A stretch of 32,400 nucleotides of DNA from Deltaproteobacteria bacterium (lineage in GTDB: Bacteria > Desulfobacterota > Deferrisomatia > Deferrisomatales > BM512). Position numbers and translations under genes: made by a program. The stretch spans positions 1 to 32,400 of the forward strand of contig PKTU01000118.1 in assembly GCA_002869005.1 (NCBI GenBank). Reading direction: 5' to 3'. This document shows positions 14,352 through 22,282 of the stretch, piece by piece (within the stretch, counting starts at the first letter, position 1; each line of letters starts with the position of its first letter). The notes under the pieces are model-generated. The model saw only the letters and a list, made by a program, of their open reading frames with translations, searched no databases and was not told the origin of the DNA.

Positions 14352-15415
14352 ATACGATTCCGTAAAAATCCAAATGGTTGAAGCGAGCCTACCCATGCCG
14401 AGAGCATCCAAACCAACACCGTCGAGCCCGCTAGGATTTTGAATAAAAAATTATCCTTCAAATTCCCTAAGAATGAAATGCTACTTTTGGTGAATTTTAA
14501 TTCAATTTCATGGCTGTCGATACCTCGCCGTCTGGCATAGGCGCATTCAATCCACGAGACGACTTGCCATGTGTTGTTCGAGGCGAAAGCGCCTAGCCCT
14601 GAAAGATTAGCCATTGTAGCGCCAGAGAACAGCTCCCTGAAAAACAATGTGAAGAATGGGGCGAGGATCAGCTCTTTTGATGTTGGATGAGCCCTGTAAA
14701 GGGCCGGAGCTTTCTCTAAAAATCCATCCAGGCTTATATCTTCGGCTATCCTGATAAGAGCGTTTAGCGTCAGCCGCGCTTTTGTTCCCTCTTTTTCAAA
14801 GCGCCGCGCTGATGTCACGATCTCGCCAGGAAGAGACACCCACCTCCCGCTTTCAGAGACGACCTTTGAGAGGCGAAGGTCCTCAAGAAAGGGTAGTGAC
14901 TCATCCATTCCGCCCATCTCTTCAAAATACTCCCTGGAAATCCATTGCCCCTGGTCGCCGTTTACGCACTGGGGAAGCCCAAGCCTGGATTTGGCCTCAA
15001 GATAATAAAAGGAGAGGGAATTGGCTGTGGCGCCAATCCTGAGCGGAAAGTGGCCCGCCACCCTCTTCGAGCCACGGCGCGCCATGTCCATAGCCTTGGC
15101 TCCTCCGGCAAGGAGTGTCGGGGATAGGAGCCGTGTGTCGGCGTGGAGAAAGAGGAGCTCATCTCCACGGGCATGCCTTACACCTTCATTTAATTGCCTT
15201 CCCCTGCCGCTTTCACAACGGACTATCTTTGTAGGCACTTCTTCGGGATGAAGGAGGGTGGTCATATTATCAGCTTCTTTTTCCTTGGTAGCGTCTGCTA
15301 TTACCACCTCGAAAGATACTCCCTCCTGTACGCTGAGGTCAGCCAAAAGAAGCTGTAGCGCCTCCTCCTCTCCCAGGGTTGGGACAATTATTGAAATTAA
15401 GGGCTTTTTAGCCAT
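14348..15415 (-). CDS. Family 2 glycosyltransferase (TIGR04283-like) with C-terminal extension
   Basis: The N-terminal 230 residues are a GT-A fold glycosyltransferase: ISIIVPTLGEEEAL, FEVVIADATK, the subfamily signature GRGRQLNEGVRHARGDELLFLHADTRL split around residues 70-97, and NGDQGQWISREYFEEMGGMDE. The subfamily is named for arsenosugar synthesis, but most members are uncharacterised. The roughly 125 residues beyond the usual end contain a hydrophobic region (LILAPFFTLFFRELFSG) and a likely membrane helix (FKILAGSTVLVWMLSAWVG), pointing to membrane attachment. It is translationally coupled to the PlsC-like acyltransferase, so a glycolipid or envelope glycoconjugate is a reasonable guess. 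ATG 15415. Confidence 0.8.
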   Translation of the reverse strand: MAKKPLISIIVPTLGEEEALQLLLADLSVQEGVSFEVVIADATKEKEADNMTTLLHPEEVPTKIVRCESGRGRQLNEGVRHARGDELLFLHADTRLLSPTLLAGGAKAMDMARRGSKRVAGHFPLRIGATANSLSFYYLEAKSRLGLPQCVNGDQGQWISREYFEEMGGMDESLPFLEDLRLSKVVSESGRWVSLPGEIVTSARRFEKEGTKARLTLNALIRIAEDISLDGFLEKAPALYRAHPTSKELILAPFFTLFFRELFSGATMANLSGLGAFASNNTWQVVSWIECAYARRRGIDSHEIELKFTKSSISFLGNLKDNFLFKILAGSTVLVWMLSAWVGSLQPFGFLRNRI

Positions 15416-15688
15416 CGGAGAGTGTTTCTTCCTTGCAGAGTCAATAAATCGTAATCAACCAAAATAGTGAAACGCATGTTTCGATAATTAGTTAGCGTGC
15501 CGAACAAAGTGGTGCAGGAGGCTCTTTGCCATTACTGCGTTCCTTTAACGGGATACTTTATCAGAATGGAGGGGCATCGAAAATGTAACATGAAAGGGTA
15601 AAACCGATAAATTTGATGTAATTTTATACTTTTTCGTGCTACCTTGCCTGACCGGAACAAATTTGTATTAATGATTAATGGAGTGTCT
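15416..15688. other. Divergent intergenic region between glycosyltransferase and NifA-like gene
   Basis: About 270 AT-rich bases without a supported gene. It must hold the promoters for both neighbours. A TATACT at 15625-15630 could be a -10 for the nifA-like gene but lacks a -35. The frame of that gene is open to a TTG at 15644, but the better start is inside at 15689. I see no sigma-54 -24/-12 pair with the right spacing and no TGT-N10-ACA NifA site. Confidence 0.4.
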
Positions 15689-17248
15689 ATGGTTCCTGTG
15701 CGTTCCCCAGAAAAGAGAATAGAAGAGCTCTCGACATTATATGAAGTAAGTCAGGCGCTGGCGCAGAGCCTCGACCTTCAGCAAGTGCTTGAGCGGATTC
15801 TGGATATCCTCTCGGAGCGGCTTGGCATGAACAGGGGAACCGTGGCGCTGGTGAGCCCCTTTACCGGCGAGATACAGATAGAAACATCCCTCGGACTAAG
15901 CCCTGCCGAGAAGCGGCGCGGGCGTTACCGTCCCGGCGAGGGCGTAACGGGCAGGGTTGTTGCCAGCGGCGAACCTATGGTGGTGCCCCAAATAGGTAAG
16001 GAACCGCTTTTTTTGAATCGCACACTTAGCCGCGGTGACCTTGAGGAGCTGGAGATATCGTTTCTCTGCGTCCCAATAAAGGCCGGCGATGTAGTTGTCG
16101 GCGCGCTTTCAGTAGACAGGATCTTCAGCAAAGAGTCATTTGACGCGGACGTATCATTTCAAGATGAGGTCAACTTCCTTGAAATCATAGCTTCAATGAT
16201 TGGTCAGGCGGTCAAAGTCCATCGGATGGTGGAGGATGAAAGGTCCAAGCTGGTAGCGGAGAAGGAGCGCCTCCAGGCGGATCTCGCCGAGAAGTACAAT
16301 ATAAGCAACATCATTGGAAACTCCAAGGCGATGCACAAGGTCTTTTCAATGGTTGCGCAGGTGGCGAAGTCAAACGCGACCGTGCTTATTAGGGGAGAGT
16401 CGGGAACGGGTAAGGAGCTCATCGCGAATGCTATTCATTACGGTAGCCCCAGGGCGCAAAAGCCCCTTATAAAGGTGAACTGCTCCGCGATTCCAGAAAC
16501 CTTGATCGAGAGTGAACTGTTCGGACATGAGAAGGGGGCGTTCACAGGCGCCGCCGAGTCTAAGCCGGGGCGTTTCGAGCTAGCCTCGGGCGGTACGATT
16601 TTTCTTGATGAAATTGGAGAGCTGAACCAGACGACGCAGGTAAAGCTCCTCCGGGTGCTACAGGAGAGGGAGTTCGAACGGGTCGGCGGAGTTAAGACGA
16701 TCAAGGCCAACCTTAGGATAATCGCGGCAACCAACAGAAACCTTGAAGAGCAGATGGCCTCAGGCGAATTTAGAGAGGATCTATACTATCGCCTAAATGT
16801 CTTTCCCATATATATGCCTGCGCTTAGGGAGCGCCGTACGGACATCTTGCTTTTGGCGGACCACTTTCTGGAAAAATATTCGAAGGAAAACAGCAAAGAG
16901 ATCAAGAGGATTACGACGCCCGCCATAGATATGCTTATGAGTTACCATTGGCCCGGCAACGTCAGAGAGCTTGAAAACTGCATGGAGCGTGCGGTGCTAC
17001 TCTGTGACAGGAGCTCTATACACTCATACCACCTGCCCCCGACCCTTCAGACCGCAGAGACCACGGCAATGGGCGAAGGGCTTTCACTCGAAGAGTCCGT
17101 TTCAACCTTTGAGACCGACCTTATAATCGACGCCTTGAAGGGGACCCGTGGAAACATCCGTGCTGCCGCAGAGCGGCTTAAGACCACCCCAAGGATTCTA
17201 GGTTATAAGGTGAATAAATATGGGATCGAGGCCAAGCGGTATAGGTAG
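15689..17248 (+). CDS. nifA: NifA-like sigma-54-dependent transcriptional activator
   Basis: An enhancer-binding protein of 519 residues from the preferred ATG 15689 (GGAG five bases upstream). An N-terminal GAF sensor domain (about 18-178) is followed by a coiled linker ([22 protein letters not shown]). The AAA+ domain has Walker A GESGTGKE at 236-243, the sigma-54 loop GAFTGA at 283-288, and Walker B FLDEIG. A Fis-type helix-turn-helix closes the protein ([20 protein letters not shown]). The TPRILGYK ending is characteristic of NifA. There is a CMERAVLLC pair, but no Cys-x4-Cys in the interdomain linker as in oxygen-sensitive NifA. No nif genes are in the window, so nitrogen fixation as the target is inferred from family resemblance only. 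Confidence 0.8.
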   Translation: MVPVRSPEKRIEELSTLYEVSQALAQSLDLQQVLERILDILSERLGMNRGTVALVSPFTGEIQIETSLGLSPAEKRRGRYRPGEGVTGRVVASGEPMVVPQIGKEPLFLNRTLSRGDLEELEISFLCVPIKAGDVVVGALSVDRIFSKESFDADVSFQDEVNFLEIIASMIGQAVKVHRMVEDERSKLVAEKERLQADLAEKYNISNIIGNSKAMHKVFSMVAQVAKSNATVLIRGESGTGKELIANAIHYGSPRAQKPLIKVNCSAIPETLIESELFGHEKGAFTGAAESKPGRFELASGGTIFLDEIGELNQTTQVKLLRVLQEREFERVGGVKTIKANLRIIAATNRNLEEQMASGEFREDLYYRLNVFPIYMPALRERRTDILLLADHFLEKYSKENSKEIKRITTPAIDMLMSYHWPGNVRELENCMERAVLLCDRSSIHSYHLPPTLQTAETTAMGEGLSLEESVSTFETDLIIDALKGTRGNIRAAAERLKTTPRILGYKVNKYGIEAKRYR

Positions 17249-17250
17249 GA

Positions 17251-19317
17251 TCAGCCGATAACCACGTCCTCAGGCGCTTTTCCTAACTGCTTTTTGTGTG
17301 GATGTTCGTAAAACGCCGGCAGCTTAACTATGAAACAAGCGCCCCCACCCTCAGCAGTCTTATAGCTTATCTTCCCGCCATGCCGCTCAACGACACCAAA
17401 AGCTATCGCAAGCCCCAGGCCGGTCCCTTTGCCCGCCTCTTTTGTCGTGAAAAAGGGGTCGAAGATAATCTTGGCAACGTGTTGAGGGATGCCGGGGCCG
17501 TTGTCCGCTATTGAAAATGACGCCCACTCCCGCGACTCGTCAGGCCACGATTCAAGGACTATCCTGCCATTTGACCCTACTGCATCGAGTGAATTTATTG
17601 CCATGTTGAGAATCAACTGTTGAAGCTGTTTCTCGTCGCCCTTGATCCTGGGAATGTTTTTACCCGGGTTCCATATAACTTCTACGGACTTGGCGGCAGG
17701 TTTGAAGATTTTAATCGCCCCTTCTATCACATCGTTCAAATCCAGCACCTGCCGGATTTCATCACCCGTGCGGCTGAATGCAAGCAGTTGCCTCACAACA
17801 TCCGCGCCCCTATATGCGGCGCTCTCTATCCTATCCAGATATCTCAGGGTTTTTTCGTCGTTTGACTGAAGCCTTATCATCTCGACGCCCGGGATGATGG
17901 ATGCCAGAGCGTTATTGAATTCGTGCGCTACACCACCTGCAAGCCTTGATACGGCTTCTAGCTTCTGCGCTTGAAGTAGCTGCTCCTCCATCGCCCTCTT
18001 GGACGTTTCATCCCTGATTAGGGCAAGTGTCCTGCCCATTTCAAGGCGGCTGGCGCTCAAGACGAATTTGCGCCCATCCACCTCCATCGTATAATCTCGC
18101 CCCCGTTCGAGGGCGGAGAGCAGCGCTATATAAAGCCCTTCCGGAAGCCTCTCGCCGACTCCAGTGCCAAAATCATTTTCCGTGACGCGATTGCAAAATG
18201 CGATGGTGTCGTTGCCATCTAGAAGTATTACCGCTTGTGGCATGTCTGATAGTATTTCCTGAAGGAGCTCATGGTTGGCGAAGATATTACGCGTCTTCTC
18301 CCTAACCTGCTCTTCAAGTCGTTCATTCTGCTTCTTCAGCTCCGCCCCCGTATCTTTTAACCTCTTTACAAGGCTCGCAAAGGTTCCGGAGAGGGTTGAG
18401 AGTTCCAGGTATCTACCCCGGGGAGGCTCCATCTTGGGGTTTTCAGCGGAGTCTCGCGCCCAAAGGGTTAGCTCTCGCAGATCTTTGGTAGCGCGTGACA
18501 CGGTGGAATAATAAAGGAGGATAAAAGCCAGGAGGGCTAATATGAAAACCCATGTTTGCAATGCGCCGATCTGAAAGGCGAGCTTTTGCAGCGGACTGGC
18601 GGGTGAGAAGACAGCGAACCAAGCGCTATTGGCGGTCCCGAAGTTTAGGGGCAATAGCCTGAAGCCGTATAGCTCCCCACCAATGTCAACCAATGAATTG
18701 CGCTCAAGGGAGGAGAGGGGTTTGCTGAGTTCCGGCGTGACCGTAAAACTTGAGAGGATTATCGAAGTGTCGCTTTTGCAAATTGCCAGATGACCGCCTA
18801 GAAGAGAGCTTGTGTTTTTGACCCATTTTTCATTTAGCTTGAATAATGTGATTAGTCGCTGGTTTGCAAAATCGCCGCTATTTAGAGTCGATGAAATAAG
18901 AAGCTCCATGCCGCCATCGCTGATCTTCCCCAAGGTGATAGCGGTATTGTCGACCCAAAGCTCCCCTGTTATTACTTTGCTCATTCCAAATGAGTTTTCC
19001 CACCATGTTCTGGGGCCGATCCCCAGAACAGTCAGCTCACTGTACCCCCTCCTGACAGAAAATTCAGTGGGGAGGTTCTCTTTGGGGATTCTTTCGGCAA
19101 GCTCTCCAGTCCAGGTTAAGAGGCTATTGCTTAGGCGGCTCAATTCATTGTTGAATTTAATTGAAGTCTGTTTTGTGTTTTCGGTAAGTGTGTTGGCGTA
19201 AAAGAGGTAGAGGGATGTGCTGGTAAGGGCGATGGACAATAAACCTGTAGCGACGATTATGACGATAAACCTAACCGCGAATGTTTTTCTGAATAGAGGC
19301 AACTGGTGCTTTGACAT
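17251..19317 (-). CDS. Membrane sensor histidine kinase with PAS domain
   Basis: 688 residues. TM1 is at about 17-39, followed by a periplasmic sensor of about 210 residues (Cache-like by size and layout). TM2 lies at about 254-272, then a HAMP-like linker, coiled coil (ELKKQNERLEEQVREK), and a PAS domain (from about 348). The HisKA box VAHEFNN has the phospho-acceptor His465. The ATPase domain has N-box NMAINSLDAV, G1 DNGPGIP, F-box FDPFFTTK and G2 GKGTGLGLA. HEFNN is of the NtrB-like class, whose partners are often sigma-54 response regulators. It converges on the nifA-like gene with only two bases between the stops. No receiver-domain gene is adjacent, so the partner is unknown. Confidence 0.88.
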   Translation of the reverse strand: MSKHQLPLFRKTFAVRFIVIIVATGLLSIALTSTSLYLFYANTLTENTKQTSIKFNNELSRLSNSLLTWTGELAERIPKENLPTEFSVRRGYSELTVLGIGPRTWWENSFGMSKVITGELWVDNTAITLGKISDGGMELLISSTLNSGDFANQRLITLFKLNEKWVKNTSSLLGGHLAICKSDTSIILSSFTVTPELSKPLSSLERNSLVDIGGELYGFRLLPLNFGTANSAWFAVFSPASPLQKLAFQIGALQTWVFILALLAFILLYYSTVSRATKDLRELTLWARDSAENPKMEPPRGRYLELSTLSGTFASLVKRLKDTGAELKKQNERLEEQVREKTRNIFANHELLQEILSDMPQAVILLDGNDTIAFCNRVTENDFGTGVGERLPEGLYIALLSALERGRDYTMEVDGRKFVLSASRLEMGRTLALIRDETSKRAMEEQLLQAQKLEAVSRLAGGVAHEFNNALASIIPGVEMIRLQSNDEKTLRYLDRIESAAYRGADVVRQLLAFSRTGDEIRQVLDLNDVIEGAIKIFKPAAKSVEVIWNPGKNIPRIKGDEKQLQQLILNMAINSLDAVGSNGRIVLESWPDESREWASFSIADNGPGIPQHVAKIIFDPFFTTKEAGKGTGLGLAIAFGVVERHGGKISYKTAEGGGACFIVKLPAFYEHPHKKQLGKAPEDVVIG

Positions 19318-19375
19318 TTGCGCTCACATCCCCACGGTGAGGTTTGCAATTAAAGAAAAGCTATTATCGCATAAA

Positions 19376-20980
19376 TTAATTTGATTTATGAGAACAAAGA
19401 CCACAAGCTTCACAGCCTTTGGAGGGGCACGCATCGGGGGGATTAAAAGAGTTTGCTTTCATGGCCTCATTCAAGAGACTTTGGCGGGATGGGACGTTAG
19501 TAATAAACGCCCATGGAAGGTTGGCGCCAAAGTGTTTTGCGCCAAGGATAGCGTCGGCCTCGGGAGTTTTTAAAATTCTGTTCCAGGTGCCGCTGTCTGG
19601 GTTCATGGCGAGCCAACGCCCTGTTTCCCTGCCCCCACGAGAGAGGAGCCCTTGAACCTGAGCCCATTTGGGCGACTCGGCCGAGACATTCAGCCCCTTA
19701 ATCTTTCCCGCGCCGCTCTTAATTGAGCGAATCCTTTTCGTCAAGGTCTCCCGGGAGGCCATTGCTTCCCATTGAAAAGGGGTATTGGGTTTGGGTACGA
19801 AGGGAGAAACTCCAAGGTTGACAATACCGCGACCCATCTCACGGCGGGCCGCCGCCACCAAATTCAAAAGGGATTCAATGTCTCCCTCTGTTTCACCGGG
19901 CAGCCCCACCATAGCATAGATCTTGAGAGTTCTTATGTCGTGAGCGCGCGCGAGGGCCGCGGCGTTTAAGAGCACCTCATCCCTCATTTTTTTCCCCACT
20001 TTGAGGCGCAGGTTTTCACAGCCGGCTTCGAGGGCCACCGTTAAAGTTCGTTGGCCGCCTCGTTTTAAGAGAGAAAGGTACTCGTCGTTGATGTTTTCAG
20101 CACGGAAGGATGAGAGGGTGAAGGAACCGGCGTGTTCCAAGGCGAGCTCCGCGATCTCTTTGAAGCGGGGATGGTCGGAAACCGCCGCGCCCACAAAGCC
20201 CAGCCTGCCCGCCTTCTTCGCACCTTCGATTATCCAGGGCTCGAGGTCTGAAACAGGAGTAAAGCGTGTGGGGCGGTTTACATAGCCCGTGGCGCAAAAG
20301 CGGCAGCCGTGAGGGCAGCCACGGCTGACTTCAACAAGGTATGCGCCGGAGAATGCGTCCTTTTTAGAAATAAGCCTGGTATGTGCCGGTTCCCACCCGG
20401 GAGGCGCTTTTTGTATCGCCACAGGTTTTGGAGGGTCTGCTTCCGGTATATATATTCCGGGCAGATTAAGCTCCTTCAATTTTTCAAGCAGCGTTGCTCT
20501 GCCCGCTCCTCGATGATCGGTGAGAAAATTTATCAGCGATGGAAATGTTCCCTCAGCTTCACCCAGATAAAATATATCGACGAAATCTGCTAACGGTTCG
20601 GGGTTTAAAGTGACCGCCATGCCACCGGCAATTACAAGCGGGTCGGCATCACCGCGTTTGGCTGACATCGGCTCTATGCCGCTATCACGCATAAACGCCA
20701 CCACCCCCTGATAATCGCCTTCAAAGGAGAGAGAAAAGGCGATGGTACCGAAAGAGGATGGTGGCGCTGCTTTTTTATTGAGTGGCCCATTGCTGAAAAA
20801 GAGCTCGCAGCGGGCAGCACTCTCAGTTATCAGGCCGTAGATTGTTTGTACGCCAAGGTTAGAGATCCCTACGCTGAGGCGATTGGGAAAGACCAGGGCA
20901 AAGTCGTCTCTTGAGGCGTACACCCTTCCACGGGCCAAAATTTGCTCAGTCTGCCTGCTTGCGCAGGAAGGTTGGCGCAT
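19376..20980 (-). CDS. Radical SAM protein with B12-binding-like N-terminus, downstream of ftsZ
   Basis: The N-terminal 200 residues resemble the cobalamin-binding-like domain of B12-binding radical SAM proteins (LVFPNRLSVGISNLGVQTIY, ADFVDIFYLGEAEGTFP). The radical SAM core follows with RGCPHGCRFC (CxxxCxxC, Cys ~222, 226, 229). The C-terminus carries a further cluster, CPSKGCEACGLC, near residues 519-530, which could hold another iron-sulfur centre. Function is unknown. The start is not certain: ATG 20980 lies inside ftsZ (overlap of about 35 bases), ATG 21016 is further in, and TTG 20938 is just past the ftsZ stop; none has a clear ribosome site. Position suggests it is read from the dcw transcript. 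Confidence 0.75.
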   Translation of the reverse strand: MRQPSCASRQTEQILARGRVYASRDDFALVFPNRLSVGISNLGVQTIYGLITESAARCELFFSNGPLNKKAAPPSSFGTIAFSLSFEGDYQGVVAFMRDSGIEPMSAKRGDADPLVIAGGMAVTLNPEPLADFVDIFYLGEAEGTFPSLINFLTDHRGAGRATLLEKLKELNLPGIYIPEADPPKPVAIQKAPPGWEPAHTRLISKKDAFSGAYLVEVSRGCPHGCRFCATGYVNRPTRFTPVSDLEPWIIEGAKKAGRLGFVGAAVSDHPRFKEIAELALEHAGSFTLSSFRAENINDEYLSLLKRGGQRTLTVALEAGCENLRLKVGKKMRDEVLLNAAALARAHDIRTLKIYAMVGLPGETEGDIESLLNLVAAARREMGRGIVNLGVSPFVPKPNTPFQWEAMASRETLTKRIRSIKSGAGKIKGLNVSAESPKWAQVQGLLSRGGRETGRWLAMNPDSGTWNRILKTPEADAILGAKHFGANLPWAFITNVPSRQSLLNEAMKANSFNPPDACPSKGCEACGLCSHKSN

Positions 20981-22202
20981 CGAGGTCGTGAGAGTAGTCC
21001 TGATCGCCGGTGGCAACCCTCGTTATTCGCATCGCGCCTCCCAAGCGGTTACGTTCCTTCCTGATAAATGTAGGTTCGTCAATGGAGCCCTCACGCTGAA
21101 GCGGCTGGTCGGGGCCGTTGACCACCTTCGCAGCGGGCAGGTCCAGTAGGGATGCCGCCGCTTTGGCCTCGTCAAAACCCGTTGCTATTACCGTTACCTG
21201 GACGGAGGAGCCCATCTCTTCATCGATGACGTGTCCGAAGAATATCTCGGCCTCTTCGTGGGCGGCTTCCTCAATAAAGCTTGCAGCTTCGGTAATCTCG
21301 CCAATGGTGAGGTCCGCAGGTCCACGGAAGTTGATGAGCACGGAGCGGGCACCCTGAATCGAGGCGTTTGCAAGGAGGGGGCTTGAAACTGCGTCATGAG
21401 CCGCAGCCGCAGCGCGGTCCTCTCCGTCGCGACGGCCCGTGCCCATGAGCGCCATGCCTTTACGGCTCATAACTGCGCGCACGTCGGCGAAATCGACGTT
21501 TATACGACCTGATGTCGTTATGAGGTCCGATATTCCTCTAACCGCCTGACATAGGACATTGTCCACCATGGCGTAGGCCTCCTCAGTGGAGGCGTCCTCT
21601 CCCGCGATCTCAAGGAGCCGCTCGTTGGGGATTATAAGGAGGGTGTCCACAGCTGCCTTCAAGGCCTCTATACCCTCGTCGGCGCGCTTCATCCTTCTCC
21701 TTCCCTCGAAGGTGAAGGGCTTCGTGACTACGCCCACTGTAAGAGCCCCTGCATCCTTTGCCTGCTGCGCAATTATGGGGCTCGCGCCGGTGCCGGTACC
21801 CCCGCCCATCCCGGCGGTTATAAAGACCATATCCGTGCCGGTTAGTTCGTCCTTGATTGAGGGGATTGACTCAAGCGCGGACTGCCTCCCCACTTCGGGG
21901 TCGCCTCCAGCGCCGAGGCCGCGGGTCAGGCCGACTCCAAGCTGAAGCCTTGCGTCAGCGCGCTTATCTTCAAGCGCCTGCATATCAGTGTTGGCAACGA
22001 CGAAATCAACGCCGATGACGCCTGACTCGATCATCGTATCGAGGACGTTGCCGCCGGCTCCGCCGACTCCGATCACTTTGATTTTGGCTTGGTGCCTAGC
22101 CGAGGTTGGCGGCCTTTTCTGCGGCGATTCCGCTTTTAATGGTGCCTCTTGCTCCTGAGGCGGCGTTGCTTGAGCCGGTGGCTCCAAAAAGAATCTTGTC
22201 AT
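20946..22202 (-). CDS. ftsZ: Cell division protein FtsZ
   Basis: The bacterial tubulin that polymerises with GTP into the Z ring. The core begins KIKVIGVGGAGGN at about 40-52 and has the tubulin signature GGGTGTG. T7 is within NVDFADVRAVM. A conserved C-terminal peptide DLDAPTFLRKQAD ends the protein. Two oddities: about 30 extra N-terminal residues rich in Pro, Glu and Gln (FLEPPAQATPPQEQEAP), and a second C-terminal-peptide-like motif, DEPTFIRK, at 375-382 in the linker. The ATG at 22202 has AAAGGAG eight bases upstream, so the extension looks genuinely translated. It is separated from ftsA by 80 bases that contain a hairpin and U-tract. Confidence 0.97.
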   Translation of the reverse strand: MTRFFLEPPAQATPPQEQEAPLKAESPQKRPPTSARHQAKIKVIGVGGAGGNVLDTMIESGVIGVDFVVANTDMQALEDKRADARLQLGVGLTRGLGAGGDPEVGRQSALESIPSIKDELTGTDMVFITAGMGGGTGTGASPIIAQQAKDAGALTVGVVTKPFTFEGRRRMKRADEGIEALKAAVDTLLIIPNERLLEIAGEDASTEEAYAMVDNVLCQAVRGISDLITTSGRINVDFADVRAVMSRKGMALMGTGRRDGEDRAAAAAHDAVSSPLLANASIQGARSVLINFRGPADLTIGEITEAASFIEEAAHEEAEIFFGHVIDEEMGSSVQVTVIATGFDEAKAAASLLDLPAAKVVNGPDQPLQREGSIDEPTFIRKERNRLGGAMRITRVATGDQDYSHDLDAPTFLRKQAD

Positions 22203-22244
22203 CTGCTTCTCTCCTTTGTCTCTGCCCTTTTGAGACGGCCACTG

Positions 22245-22276
22245 AAAAAAATATCTAAGCCGCCGTGGCTGGCGGC
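22245..22276 (-). terminator. Hairpin plus U-tract between ftsA and ftsZ
   Basis: On the minus strand GCCGCC-AGCCAC-GGCGGC (22276-22259) forms a perfect 6-bp stem beginning six bases after the ftsA stop. Seven bases later comes a run of seven U (22251-22245). The gap to the U-tract is longer than in an ideal intrinsic terminator, so it may be a weak terminator, an attenuator or an mRNA processing/stability element that sets the FtsA to FtsZ ratio. Confidence 0.45.
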
Positions 22277-22282
22277 CCGCTT

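Noticed and set aside
15510-15529. A sigma-54-like TGG...TTGC pair ahead of the nifA-like gene
   Set aside because: The distance between the GG and GC elements is 15 or 9 bases, not the required 10.
19371-19389. AT-rich inverted repeat ATAAAT...ATTTAT after the radical SAM gene
   Set aside because: Only six A/T pairs; expected by chance in an AT-rich gap, and no known operator pattern.
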